Below, piece by piece: positions 24,248 through 36,895 of a DNA stretch of 64,000 nt. This DNA is from Morella rubra (Eukaryota; Streptophyta; Magnoliopsida; Fagales; Myricaceae): positions 24,513,783-24,577,782 of the forward strand of contig CM025855.1 of NCBI GenBank assembly GCA_003952965.2, in the 5' to 3' direction. The stretch's first letter is position 1. Every line of letters begins with the position of its first letter. The notes beneath the pieces are model-generated. The model was not told the DNA's origin. It worked only from the letters and a program-made list of their open reading frames with translations, and made no database searches. The position numbers and the translations under genes are program-made.

Positions 24248-25755
24248 ATGTCCTAATATTGTTTCCATCGAGATTTTGGACAACATTTTTCTTTCTACAG
24301 CTTCTTTTTTATTTTCTTTTCTCCGTGCAAAGCAAGACATTGATTTAAAAAAATATATAGTATACATAGTAGGATTCAATTGCCACCTCTCAGTCTCAGC
24401 GAATAGTACGATAAGTGTATTTCAATATTTTTAATAATTTTAGTCCTTAATTTTCGATATTTTAACTCTAAGACACTTTTGGCATTACATAGGAAATTTT
24501 TTTTTTAATTTTATATTTTTATCATTTTGTCTTTGAAATTTACTCCCCTCAACTTGGTTCTTAGTTCCGCCACTGCATTGATGGGTCGACAAATTGTAAC
24601 TCCGAATAGTTTCGTTTGATTATCGACTAAGATGGGCCGTGTGTGGTTTATCCAACTTCTTTTGGACTCGATTGTATATTCAAACTGACATTGGGCCAGG
24701 GTTGGATTGTTGGTTTCGGGTAATCTGCCCAGCCCTATAATTGACTTAAAAAAACGATACCGTATTAACATTCTTATATTATCTGTTGATAAAATATAAA
24801 TAAGTTTTGCAAGGGAAGATCAGGGGAAGAGATTCTGAAAGAACTGGTAATTGGGATTTGGGGGTTATTCCTTACCCTTTAAAAAGAAAAAAGAAAAAGA
24901 CAATCCAGTTCTATTGCAGCGCCCTCCTTCTGAACCTTCGACATAAAAGAAATCAGAGATCTGGCAAGCAGTTCAGAGTTCTTTTTTTTTTTCTAGTAAG
25001 CAGTTCAGAGTTCATTCGACAATAGCTCATAGGAAAATAGCGGAAAGCAAGGGTAAACCAGTAAACCTTTATAAAAGAGAGAGACAAATGAAAGGAGTAT
25101 TTTTGCTCCTTTTTGGTTCTTTGTTCACTTTTTTGTTGCGCCCAACTCGGCGTGGAAACTGGAAAGCAATGATGATTGATGAACCTTAAAAGCTTTCCAT
25201 GCTAAACGTGGAAAACGAGTCCCCAAAATATCCGTTTTTTTGCTTTTTACTGTGCACCTAATTCTTCCATGGTGCTAATAAGTTGGCAAATTTGCTCCAG
25301 AAATTAGACTCTGTACGCTTTCTTTTTTTCCTTTTTTCAGTTACGAAACAGAGAAGACAGACCCTGATTCCAACCCAACCAATTATATAAGACCGATTCG
25401 ACCTCTCCACAGCTCCGACAGATTGATTTGACAAGCACTGAAGCAGCAAACACTTAATCTAGGAGTAATCGCATTGCTCTTAATCAATTTGGTCATGTAT
25501 TAGTCCAAAGAATTTGGATAGCATCCTTTTCCAAAAGGTCTGTCGTTAAAATGAATAATTTTTGTGAGTGGAATTTTACATATGCCCGCACTGCGTTGGG
25601 CCTATCTGTTCCCAAAGTAAGCTGAAAAGCAGAGCAGTATTATTCGGCAACCACTGATCTATATTCAAAATAACACGAGATAGCAGATCATAAGAGAAGC
25701 GTACAGCTTCTTCAATATAAAATTGCAATTAGTGGCTTCTTTGTAATTAGGTGAA
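24248..25755. other. Intergenic stretch with transposon debris
   Basis: No gene. The region 24260-24580, with T-rich tracts and TTAGTTCCGCCACTGCATTG near 24563, looks like the end of a retroelement remnant, but I cannot classify it. The last about 90 bp (25665-25755) are nearly identical to the 3' flank of UGT-2 (22925-23015). Confidence 0.45.
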
Positions 25756-26763
25756 TTAGACATTTCCGGCAAGGAGAACATCGGCGATCAACTTGTCCAA
25801 GTTCTGGTAAGAAGAACCTCCAGGCTTGACAGCCTCTTCTGCCTTTGTCTTCCACTCCATCACATTCTTCTTCATTTCTTTACCCTTATCACCGTCCATC
25901 ACCTCCCTCACAAGCTTCTCAACTTCATCTCTTTTAACAGTATTATCTATCTCCATCCCGATGCCCCACTCAATGCAACAATACCGGCAATTCGTCTGTT
26001 GCTCGGCAAAGAATGGCCAACAGATCATTGGCACTTCTCCACACACAGCTTCAAGCGTAGAGTTCCACCCGCTATGTGTTAAAAACCCTCCTATTGATGA
26101 GTGCATCAGGATTTGTTCCTGAGGACACCAACTTGCTAACATGCCTCTATCTTTAGTTTGGCTGACAAATTCAGGAGGTACAATAGCCGAATAACCTATC
26201 ACAAGATCAGGCCAGCTTATAATCCACAAGAAGGGTTTTTCACTGTTGGCAAGTCCCCAAGCAAACTCAATGAGTTGTTGGGGTGTCATGACAGTGACAC
26301 TACCAAAATTGACATACACTACGTAATTGGGTTCTTTTGAATTCAACCATTCCACACACCGGGGCTCTTCTTTCCATAGATTGGAACCTATCGATTTCAG
26401 TTTGTCATCTTTAATTTGATCAGCAAGTAGCATAAGTGAACCGACTATGTATATGCGAGGAAGCAATGATGAGAGAGCATCCAAAACATCCTACTTAAAG
26501 CCATCAAACGTGTTTAGAACGACAATTGAGCCTCTTGGAGATCTCTCCACTTCACAGATAACGAAGTTAAGCATGATGTCGTTCTCATCGATAGTCCTAA
26601 CGAAACTCGAAAGGTCTTTTAGACGAATGTTTTTCATCCCGGGAATTCAATCGAGTCTGGTTTCTAAGTACTCATTAATTAAATCACTTGCATTTGTGCA
26701 TGAAACACATGATAAAAGTAAAATACAACATTTGCGAGTGGCTCACTTGAAAATAGAACGGTT

Positions 26764-26806
26764 AAACACCAGCATCTTTTTTTTTTTTTTAACAAACACC
26801 AGCATC
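26764..26806. repeat. Poly(T) insert flanked by a 13-bp direct repeat, in the UGT-3 intron
   Basis: AAACACCAGCATC occurs at 26764-26776 and 26794-26806, around a T run and AAC. Paralogues UGT-2, UGT-4 and UGT-7 have a single copy of the repeat and no T run. It looks like a poly(A)-only retroposon with its target duplication. UGT-6 carries the same insert (52021-52064). Confidence 0.8.
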
Positions 26807-26840
26807 ATGAGTAAAGAGCTATACATACCTTTGAGAGGGT

Positions 26841-27064
26841 TTGGTTACTATGCTGAGCTTAGGGTGCTGAGCGATGGTGAGGATCCAAAGCTGGAGATCC
26901 GGCGGTCCGGAGATGAACACATCATTTAAAATGCTTCGACCCGATTATCTATCTCCCCACCCGTTTCGAGGCTGACCTGGAAATTCAAATCACCTATACT
27001 CGCAATTTCTCTTCATTTTGCATTGCACAGCTCGCCCAGACCCCCGTTCTCTTCATTTCGTTTA
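26841..27064. other. Foreign 224-bp segment replacing part of UGT-3 exon 1
   Basis: UGT homology stops after the splice-donor region at 26840 and resumes at 27065 (GTGAAGGTCATGCAACCATC). In between, about 110 bp of exon 1 is missing and unrelated sequence is present, GC-richer in its first half. I do not recognise its source. Confidence 0.7.
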
Positions 27065-27402
27065 GTGTGAAGGTCATGCAACCATCAGATATGACACAAG
27101 TCACAGGTGGTACTTTGGAGGAGGAGGTTTCGGAATGGGACAAGGCAAGTCGTCGATGTGGACTGGCTAAGAGCGGGGACATCTTGGCTAACATCGGCAT
27201 CCGAGGGTGGAAGTCCATCGGGGATGACTTCAAAGCGGAAATCCGGCAAGCCATCAAGGGAATTGGGGCCTCTGAACCTGAGCAATCGTTTGTGATTGTA
27301 CTTAGAATTGACAAAAGTAACGTGAAAGCCTTTCTGGTTTAGGAGTTTTGCTAACTTGAGCATCGGGTTTATGTGACCCTGACCTGCCGATGTGGAACCC
27401 AT

Positions 27403-28307
27403 CTGATCTATAGTTGTCTCTCTCTGTGTGTCTCCCCCATCAAACGCACACGCTACACAAGAAACAGAATGCATAGACAAAGTTTGGCCTTTTGCATTGC
27501 CTTTTATAGAACTTTTGCAGTGGCGGTGTAGAATTTTTTTTGGGCTAAATAATAAAATTATATTGTTAAAAATAATAACATACAAAACTGAATTAGGATA
27601 TTTGCAAATATACCCCTCTAAATTTGCTAATCCACCTAATCGCTCTAATATATATTTTTTTTAATGATCACGAAATACATTTCGTCGTTCTAAAGAGAAA
27701 TTTTTTCAAATTTTAACACAATCATTAGTGCTGGAAAGCCTTGATCATTACTCTATCTCTCCTATATATACATCTATTTATCATTGAACTTTTCTTCGAC
27801 CGTTTGGTCGAAATTCAAGAAAATTGTCCTGCAACTCTTATATGTAACTTCTTACTAACAGCAAAATCTTTCTTTTCTTTTTCTGGCCACTACTAAATTT
27901 TATTATATTCTGATCAATAATGCAGGGCCCATGTTATCAAATGGCCCCATCTTATGCACTCTCTATACATTCTCTTATCTGCTAGGCGCCGACTTTATTG
28001 GTTTACGTGTACAATTATAAAATAATTAATTATAGGTTAGGATAACTTTTTTCAAGTTTGGATTATATGAGCCTCCAACTTGTTTTGTTTGGGTTCTACG
28101 TATGCCTTAGCCCTCTTATCTTTATAACGTAGTCTCTACTCTCTGGGGAGAGTATCCAACTCAAGCCAATATTGCGTGCAGCAATTCTCGACGTTGACCC
28201 ACCAAACAGCGTTGCTGCATGCCAATATTGCGTTAGACAATTCTCCACGTTGACACATCATTTGGATTACACAGCATCCAATACTGTCGAGTAAATACAC
28301 GTTACCC
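27403..28307. repeat. UGT-3 upstream region and intergenic unit
   Basis: No gene. Contains the UGT-3 leader and TATA-like box, then from about 27590 a copy of the intergenic unit also seen at 22140-22900. It is cut at 28307 by the copia composite. Confidence 0.65.
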
Positions 28308-28510
28308 TATTCAAGCTAACTGTATTTTTATTTTCGAGATGGTTAGCTGTTAAGTAAAGTTGTTACGCCTGTTATTTAGTTACTAAGCTTCGCCTCTACG
28401 AGCTACTATATAAAAGCAAAAGGCTCCTCTTGTAACCTTACAACAATTAATTGAATTCTATACACAATATTCATTTCTCTCAACTTGTACTCTGTTAATA
28501 GAATTCTACA
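28308..28510 (+). repeat. 5' LTR of the copia composite
   Basis: About 203 bp, ending GTTAATAGAATTCTACA. It carries a TATA box TATATAAAAG near 28407. The first two bases (TG) are missing relative to the LTR at 36692. Confidence 0.9.
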
Positions 28511-28522
28511 TGGTATCAGAGC
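28511..28522 (+). other. Primer binding site of the copia element
   Basis: TGGTATCAGAGC directly after the LTR is complementary to the 3' end of plant initiator methionine tRNA, the usual primer of plant copia elements. Confidence 0.9.
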
Positions 28523-28613
28523 CACTTTTGCTCTTTTCTTGCTACACATACACTCTGTTTCTTCTCTTAAAGCTTTCTTCGTAAAACTACTCGAAGTTTC
28601 GTCATAAGCTTCA

Positions 28614-31600
28614 ATGGCCACTCCTGCAGCAGAGATCTCAATAAATGAGCATGCTGATTCCGTCGTTGATAGTGCTTTCACAATTACTTCAGGAGACACG
28701 TCCAATACTCCGATTGTCTCTCCACCATTGAACGGCAAGAATTACTACTCTTGGAGCCGAGCAATGCTTATGGCGATTGGAGCTCGGAATAAATTTGGTT
28801 TTCTTGATGGAAGCATCAAACGACCGATTCCTACTGCTTCTAATTTTGGCAATTGGTATCGTTGCAATCTCATGGTGTCGTCATGGATCTGTGCATCGGT
28901 TTCTCCTGAAATTGCACAAGTAATCCTCTATATAGATTCAGCTGAGAAGATGTGGAATTTGCTGAAGGAGAGATATGAACAGAGTAATGAGCCAAGGATT
29001 TTTGAGCTCCAACAGGCAATCAACAACATTACTCAAGGTCAATCTACCGTAAGTGAATATTTCACAAGACTTGAATCCTTATGGAATGAATTGCATCAAT
29101 TCTCTCCTTTACCGATCTGTTCATGTGGCTTTTGTGATAAATGCACATGTAAAGTCATGAAGAACATCACTGATCGAGAAGATAAACGTCTGACTATGAC
29201 TTTTCTCATGGGGCTAAACGATAGTTATCTTCCTGTTCGAGGAAATGTGTTGCTTATGAAACCTTTTCCATCTCTCAATGAAATCTATTCATTGATTATC
29301 CAAGAGGAACGGCAAAGAGCATTCAGCAGAACCTCTCTTAATCATGAAAATATGGCTATGACAGCCACTGAGCATTCCTATGAAGTCACTGCTGCTGCTG
29401 TTCAAAGGAAGAATTTTAGCAACTATAACCAGAAGGAACGGCCTCTGTGTACTTACTGTAATCGCAAAGGTCACACTCGAGACAAATGTTTTCAGCTACA
29501 TGGATATCCTCCTGGCTGGGTTCATAAGAAGAAACCTCAAGGTGATTCTCGAAATGGTCCATTGCACTCTGCACATCAGGCTTCTTCAACCACAGGAAAT
29601 TCTGTTCATAGTCCAAGTACTACCGTGTCTCAAGAGCAATTTCAACAGCTTCTCAGCCTTCTCCAAAACCAACTCAAACCAGATTCTGCCATCACTCCTC
29701 CTCAATCTCAGCCCTTAAGCTTTGTCAACATGGCAGGTAAATTCTGTTCTAACATAGTCCATCCAAATTTTTCTGCCACTCCTTCCAAATCTTCCATAGT
29801 TTGGATTCTTGATAGTGGTGCGACAGACCACATGGTTTGTTCTCTATCCTCCTTTTCCAGTTTTCGAAATTCTGTCAATACATTCGTACATCTTCCGAAT
29901 GGCAATTCTGTTCCAGTTTCTTATACTGGTTCAGTTTCCATTTCACCCGATCTAACCCTTCACAATGTCCTTTATGTACCATCTTTCAATTTCAATTTGA
30001 TATCCACCAGTAAACTCACTGCAGCTTCTCATATTGGTCTCATTTTTTTGTCTAATAAGTGTCTCATTCAGGACCTACATGCTTGGAGGACGATTGGAGT
30101 GGCTAACCAAAAGGACGGGTTATATCTGCTGGATATCTCATCTGTTTTTCTGCCTACTACTGTTTTCAATTCTGATGATTCCACTTGTTTGTCAGTTTCA
30201 GCAAATAATTCCTTGTGGCATCTTAGATTAGGTCATATGTCACAATCTCGCATGTCTCTGTTACAAAATGTTATTCCTATTGTCAAAGAATCATCACAAC
30301 TTCAATGTGAAATCTGCCCCTTAGCTAAACAGCATCGTTCTCCATTTCCCATTAGTTCTATTAAAACTTCTCAACCTTTTGCTATGGTGCACTGTGACAT
30401 ATGGGGCCCTTTTAACACACCTACTACATCTGGTCATCGATATTTTTTGACTGTGGTAGATGATTTTACACGATGCACTTGGGTATTTCTTATGTTTCAA
30501 AAATCTGATACTCGGTCTTTTATAGAGTCTTTCTTTACCTTGGTTGAAACTCAGTTCTCATCCAAAATCAAAATACTCAGATCTGATAATGGATTAGAGT
30601 TCAACATGTCATCTTTTTTGCTTCGAAAGGAACCATTCATCAACTTAGTTGTCCTTATACCCCCCAACAAAATGGGATAGCTGAACGCAAACACCAACAC
30701 CTCTTAAACGTAGCTCGTGCTCTTCGTTTTCAGTCCAACATACCCTTACAATATTGGGGTGATTGCGTAATGACAGCTGCCTTTTTAATCAATCGGTCCC
30801 CCTCTCCTTTACTAAATAATCAAACACCTTTTGAAAAGTTATATGCTGTAAAACCAGTATACTCTCAACTCAAGGTGTTTGGTTGTTTATGTTTTGCTAC
30901 TAATCTCACTCCTCAAAAGTCCAAATTTGATACCCGAGCCAAAAGATGTGTTTTTCTAGGCTATCCTTTTGCTGTCAAAGGTTACAAAGTATTGGACCTT
31001 GAGACACATTCGGCTTTCATCTCACGGGATGTTCAATTTCATGAAACATCCTTTCCTTTTCAATCTTCTAATGTCACTTCACCTCATTTTTCAGATTTTG
31101 TTGTCCCCTCAGCAGTCCCTGATTCTGCTTCCTCTTTTATTTCTTCCCCCCTCATTTCCAATTCTGCACCTATCACTAGTACTTCTGCAGATTTTTCAAT
31201 GTCTGCTGCTCCGGTTGACATACCAGCTTCCTTTATAACCCCAACTGTTTCTGAACATCCAGCACCTACTTCTGAGCTTTTAATCCCTTCTGAAGCTCCT
31301 CTTAGACGAAAATCCACTCGTCTCAAATCTCATCCATCCTATCTTCGAGATTACCACTGCAGATTAGCTTGTTCTTCTGTTCATTCACTACCCTCTGCCT
31401 CTTTGCATCAGGATTCCAGATCAGTCACTGATTTAGCCAGGTATCTCTCTTATTCTCGATTTTCTTCCTCTCATATAGCTTTCAGTTTAGCCATTATTAC
31501 CACTCCTGAACCTAAAACCTATAAACAAGCTGCTCACGATCCTAAATGGCAAGAAGCTATGGTCCATGAAATACAAGCTCTTGAGGCAAATAATACTTGG

Positions 31601-33043
31601 GCTGTTACAGATCTGCCTCTTGGTATGAAACCTATAGGATGTAAGTGGGTTTATCGGGTTAAATACAAGGCTGATGGTTCTATAGAGAGGTATAAGGCAC
31701 GCCTTGTAGCCAAAGGTTTTACTCAGCAAGAAGGGGTCGATTATGCTGATACTTTTTCCCCGGTTGCAAAAATGACCACAGTTAGATGTCTTCTAGCACT
31801 TGCTGCAAGTCAAAACTGGTTCCTTGAGCAACTCGACGTCAATAATGCCTTTTTACATGGCGATTTACATGAGGAAGTTTATATGGATGTTCCACCCGGT
31901 TTTGCTCATGAAGGGGAGAATAAAGTTTGCAAATTGCTAAAGTCTTTATATGGATTAAAGCAAGCTAGTAGGCAATGGTTTTCTAAGCTTTCCGAAGCTT
32001 TGTTTTCACTTGGCTACACTCAGTCTAAAGCTGATTACAGCTTATTCACCAAGGTTGATGGTTCTTCTTTCACGGCCTTATTAGTCTATGTTGACGACAT
32101 ACTCCTTGCTTCTAATGATATGTCTTATATCACTCAAGTGAAGTCTTATTTGGATGCTAAATTCAAGATCAAGCATCTAGGCACCCTCAAGTATTTTTTG
32201 GGTCTTGAGATAGCCCGTACTAGTGCTGGTATTTCCTTAAGTCAGCGCAAATATGCTTTGGAAATTTTGGATGATTGTGGTTATATCGGATGCAAGCCAG
32301 TCTCTTTTCCCATGGATTCTAAGCTCCAACTTACAAAAGATGATCCAGCCTTGTTATCCGATCCTTCTCAATACCGACGGCTTGTTGGTCGTTTACTTTA
32401 CCTCAACATCACACGTCCCGATTTAGCATATTCTGTTAACACTCTCGCTCAGTTTATGGATAAGCCTGGTCAGTCTCATCTCGCTGCCGCTCATCGTGTT
32501 CTTCGTTACATCAAAGGCACTCCAGCTCAAGCCTTATTTTTTCCAGCTTCCTCCTCTACTCACCTCCAAGGGTTTTGTGACTCGGATTGGGCTGCTTGTG
32601 TTGATTCTCGTCGATCTATTACTGGTTTTTGTCTTTTTATTGGCGAGTCTCTTGTCTCTTGGGGTTCAAAGAAGCAGAGCACTGTTTCTAGAAGTTCAGC
32701 TGAGGCTGAATACCGTGCTCTCTCTGCCACTAGCTGTGAAGTCATTTGGCTTGGTCAACTTCTTGCAGATTTTCAGCTCCCTTCTTCTTCCCCTGCATCT
32801 CTTTATTGTGATAGTAAAGCTGCCCTCGCTCTTGCTGCCAACCCGGTTCATCATGCTCGCACCAAACATGTCGAGATTGATTGTCACTTTATTAGAGAAC
32901 AATTGGCCAAGGGTGTTCTTCGGACCTTTTACATTTCTTCGGCTCATCAATTGGCCGACATCTTCACCAAAGCTCTTGGAAAGGCTCAGTTTCAGTTTCT
33001 CTTACGCAAGATGGGCATTCACAATCTTCATGCTCCATCTTGA
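28614..33043 (+). pseudogene. Copia gag-pol, first copy, one frameshift
   Basis: First open part 28614-30680 (688 codons): gag N-terminal domain (YYSWSRAMLMAIG near residue 43), zinc knuckle CTYCNRKGHTRDKCF near residue 280, protease WILDSGATDHM, integrase zinc-binding HLRLGHMS with CEICPLAKQ, and the start of the integrase core (VDDFTR). A one-base loss near 30608, judged against the second copy, shifts the frame. The second part runs to 33043: rest of integrase, reverse transcriptase with VYVDDILLAS, RNase H with SRSSAEAEYRAL, and the KHVEIDCHFIRE ending. Apart from the frameshift it is nearly intact, so the element is either fairly young or preserved by chance. It cannot make the full polyprotein as it stands. 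Confidence 0.92.
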
Positions 33044-33048
33044 GGCGG

Positions 33049-33214
33049 TGTATTCGAGCTAACTGTATTTTTATTTTCTGGATTGTTAGCTGTTAAGTAA
33101 AGTTGTTACGCCTGTTATTTAGTTACTAAGCTTCGCCTCTACGAGCTACTATATAAAAGCAAAAGGCTCCTCTTGTAACCTTACAACAATTAATTGAATT
33201 CTATACACAATATT
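33049..33214 (+). repeat. Middle LTR, truncated
   Basis: Starts TGTATTCGAGCTAACTG right after the purine-rich TTGAGGCGG and matches the outer LTRs up to CACAATATT at 33214, so the last about 39 bp are missing. Confidence 0.88.
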
Positions 33215-33524
33215 ATACTAAATGATATCCTAGCTGCCAATAAGACACCTCTAGGCTATCTAATGGTCGGCTGTTACAACTTCTTGAGCACACCATTCAG
33301 GTTTTCTATCACGGGATAAGTCCAAGATCTACATCTGTTTCCAAGAGCTTCTTTGCTTCTCAGTATTTTTGTTGTCCCCTTTTCTGCCATGAAAGGCTTC
33401 TCATTTTTTTCCCCGGTTGCAAAACAACATGGCAGATGTTCTAACATAGCTGCTGCTGTTCCTTGAAATACCAGCACTCTTAATGACTGTTTCAACACAT
33501 CCAAGTTTTGGATGAGGTTTTTCC
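33215..33524. other. Filler DNA between the two copia copies
   Basis: 310 bp with no similarity to the copia element that I can see, apart from one CCCCGGTTGCAAAA block near 33411-33424 that also occurs in the reverse transcriptase region (31759-31772). On the minus strand it is open over about 75 codons in two frames, so it might be a captured host fragment. Source unknown. Confidence 0.6.
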
Positions 33525-36500
33525 CAGTGTCTCAAGAGCAATTTCAACAGCTTCTCAGCATTCTCCAAAACCAACTCAAACCAGATTCTGCCATCACTCC
33601 TTCTCCTCAATCTCAGCACTTAAGCTTTGTCAACATGGCAGGTAAATTCTGTTCTAACATAGTCCACCAAAATTTTTTTGCAACTCCTTCCAAATCTTCC
33701 ACAGTTTGGATTCTTAATAGTGGTGCGACAGACCACATGGTTTGTTCTCTATCCTCCTTTTCCAGTTTTCGAAATTCTGTCAATACATTCGTACATCTTC
33801 CAAATGGCAATTCTGTTCCAGTTACTTATACTGGTTCAGTTTCCATTTCACCCGATATAACCCTTCACAATGTCCTTTATGTACCATCTTTCAATTTCAA
33901 TTTGATATCCCCCAGTAAACTCACCGTAGCTTCTCATATTGGTCTCATTTTTTTTTGTGTAATCAGTGTCTCATTCAAGACCTACATACTTGGAGGACAA
34001 TTGGAGTGGCTAACCAAAAGGACGGGTTATATCTGCTGGATATCTCATCTGTTTCTCTGCTTACTACTGTTTTCAATTCTGCTGATTCCACTTGTTTGTC
34101 AGTTTCAGCAAATAATTCCTTGTGGCACCTTAGATTAGGTTATATGTCACAATCTCGCATGTCTCTGTTACAGAATGTTATTCCTATTGTCAAAGAATCA
34201 TCACAACTTCAATGTGAAATCTGTCCTTTAGCTAAACAGCATCGCCAGTTCTATTATCTCACTGTGTGACTGGGGACACCTACTACATGGTCATGATATT
34301 TTTTGACTGTGGTAGATGATTTTACACGATGCACTTGGGTATTTCTTATGTTTCAAAAATCTGATACTTGGCTCTTTTATAGAGTCTTTCTTCACCTTGG
34401 TTGAAACTCAGTTCTCATCCAAAATCAAGATACTCAGATCTGATAATAGATTAGAGTTCAACATGTCATCCTTTTTTGCTTTGAAAGGAACCATTAATCA
34501 ACTTAGTTGTCCTTATACCCCCTATGGGATAGCTGGCAAACACCAACACCTCTTAAACTTAGCTCGTGCTTTTCGTTTTCAGTCCAACAGACCCTTACAA
34601 TATTGGGGTGATTGTGTAATGACAGTTGCCTTTTTAATCAATCAGTCCCCCTCTCCTTTACTAAATAATCAAACACCTTTTGAAAAGTTATATGCTGTAA
34701 AACCAGTATACTCTCAACTCAAGGTGTTTGGTTGTTTATGTTTTGCTACTAATCTCACTCCTCACAAGTCCAAATTTGATACCCGAGCCAAAAGATGTGT
34801 TTTTCTAGGCTATCCTTTTGCTGTCGAAGGTTACAAAGTGTTAGACCTTGAGACACATTCGGTTTTCATCTCACGGGATGTTCAATTTCATGAAACATCC
34901 TTTCCTTTTCAATCTTCTAATGTCACTTCACCTCATTTTTCAGATTTTGTTGTCCCCTCAGCAGTCCCTGATTCTGCCTCCTCTTCTATTTCTTCCCCCC
35001 TCATTTCCAATTCTGCACCTGTCACTAGTCCTTCTGTAGATTTTTCAATGTCTGCTGCTCCTGTTGAAATACCAGCATCCTTTACAACCCTGACTGTTTC
35101 TGAAAATCCAGCACCTACTTCTGAGTTTTTAATCCATTATGAAGCTCCTCTTAGACGAAAATCCACTTGTCTCAAATCTCATCCATCCTATCTTCGAGAT
35201 TACCACTGCAGATTAGCTTGTTCTTCTGTTCATTCACTACCCTCTGCCTCTTTGCATCAGGATTCCAGATCAGTCACTGATTTAGCAAGGTATCTCTCTT
35301 ATTCTCGATTTTCTTCCTCTCATATAGCTTTCAGTTTAGCCATTATTACCACTCCTGAACCTAAAACCTATAAACAAGCTGCTCACGATCCTAAATGGCA
35401 AGAAGCTATGGTCAATGAAATACAAGCTCTTGAGGCAAATAATACTTGGGCTGTTACAAATCTGCCTATTGGTATGAAACCTATAGGATGTAAGTGGGTT
35501 TATCAATACAAGGCTGATGGTTCTTAGAGAGGTATAAGGTTCGCCTTGTACAAAGGTTTTACTTAGATTATGCTGTCCCCGGTTGCAAAAATGACCACAG
35601 TTGATGTTTTTAACACTTGCTGCAAGTCAAAACTGGTTCCTTGACAACTTGACGTCAATAATGTGGTTACATGAGAATATATGGATGTTCCACCCGGTTT
35701 TGCTCATGAAGGGGAGAATAAAGTTTGCAAATTGCTCAAATCTTATATGGATTAAAGCAAGCTAGTAGGCAATGGTTTTCTAAGCTTTCCGAAGCTTTGT
35801 TTTCACTTGGCTACACTCAGTCTAAAGCTGATTACAGCTTATTCACAAAGGTTGATGGTTCTTCTTTCACGACCTTGTTAGTCTATGTTGACGACATACT
35901 CCTTGCTTCTAATGATATGTCTTATATCACTCAAGTGAAGTCTTATTTGGATGCTAAATTCAAGATCAAGAATTTGGGCACCCTCAAGTATTTTTTGGGT
36001 CTTGAGATGGCCGGTACTAGTGCTGGTATTTCCTTAAGTCAGCGCAAATATGCTTTGGAAATTTTGAATGATTGTGGTTATATCGGATGCAAGCCAGTCT
36101 CTTTTCCCATGAATTCTAAGCTCCAACTTACAAAAGATGATCCAGCCTTGTTATCAGATCCTTCTCAATACCGATGGCTTATTGGTCGTTTACTTTACCT
36201 CAACATCACACGTCCCGATTTAGCATATTCTATTAACACTCTCGCTCAGTTTATGGATAAGCCTGGTCAGTCTCATCTAGCTGCCGCTCATCATGTTCTT
36301 CGTTACATCAAAGACACTCCGGCTCAAGCCTTATTTTTTCCAGCTTCCTCCTTTACTCAACTCAAAGGGTTTTGCGACTCGGATTGGGCTGCTTGTATTG
36401 ATTCTCGTCAATCTATTACTGGTTTTTGTCTTTTTATTGGCGAGTCTCTTGTCTCGTGGGGTTTAAAGAAGCAGAGCATTGTTTCTAGAAGTTCAGCTGA

Positions 36501-36686
36501 GGCTGAATATCGTGCTCTCTCTGCCACTAGTTGTGAAGTCATTTGGCTTTGTCAACTTCTTGCAGACTTTCAGCTCCCTTCTTCTTCCCCTGCATCTCTT
36601 ACATCTTCACCAAAGCTCTTGGAAAGGCTCAGTTTCAGTTTTTCTTACGCAAGATGGGCATTCACAATCTTCATGCTCCATCTTGA
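33525..36686 (+). pseudogene. Copia gag-pol, second copy, heavily deleted
   Basis: Begins inside gag at the VSQEQFQQLL segment, so the gag N terminus, zinc knuckle, leader and 5' LTR are absent. The protease motif reads WILNSGATDHM: the catalytic Asp is Asn. Clusters of short deletions lie at 34248-34310, 34515-34530 and 35520-35740, and about 155 bp of the RNase H region is lost at about 36600. Elsewhere it is close to the first copy. Confidence 0.9.
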
Positions 36687-36691
36687 GGCGG

Positions 36692-36895
36692 TGTATTCAA
36701 GCTAACTGTATTTTTATTTTCTAGATGGTTAGCTGTTAAGTAAAGTTGTTACGCCTGTTATTTAGTTACTGAGCTTCGCCTCTACCAGCTACTATATAAA
36801 GCAAAAGGCTCCTCTTGTAACCTTACAACAATTAATTGAATTCTATACACAATATTCATTTCTCTCAACTTGCACTCTGTTAATAGAATTCTACA
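36692..36895 (+). repeat. 3' LTR of the copia composite
   Basis: Complete LTR of 204 bp, TGTATTCAAGC to TAATAGAATTCTACA, preceded by the TTGAGGCGG polypurine tract and followed by the TACCC target duplication. Confidence 0.92.

Larger units (their letters stand above)
25756..27402 (-). pseudogene. UGT-3: broken UGT85A copy with a foreign segment in exon 1
   Basis: Exon 2 is nearly complete with a normal PSPG box (WCPQEQILMHSS to FFAEQQ), but has an in-frame TAG at 26491-26493 at the Q of the PFEQD motif and an extra residue in the IIRPDL region (IISWPDL). Exon 1 starts at 27402 but lacks the HVVCVPIP strand, and has a further small deletion near 27125. Its 3' part is replaced by unrelated DNA (26841-27064). 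The TATA-like TTTTATAGAA is still present near 27503. Not functional. Confidence 0.9.
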
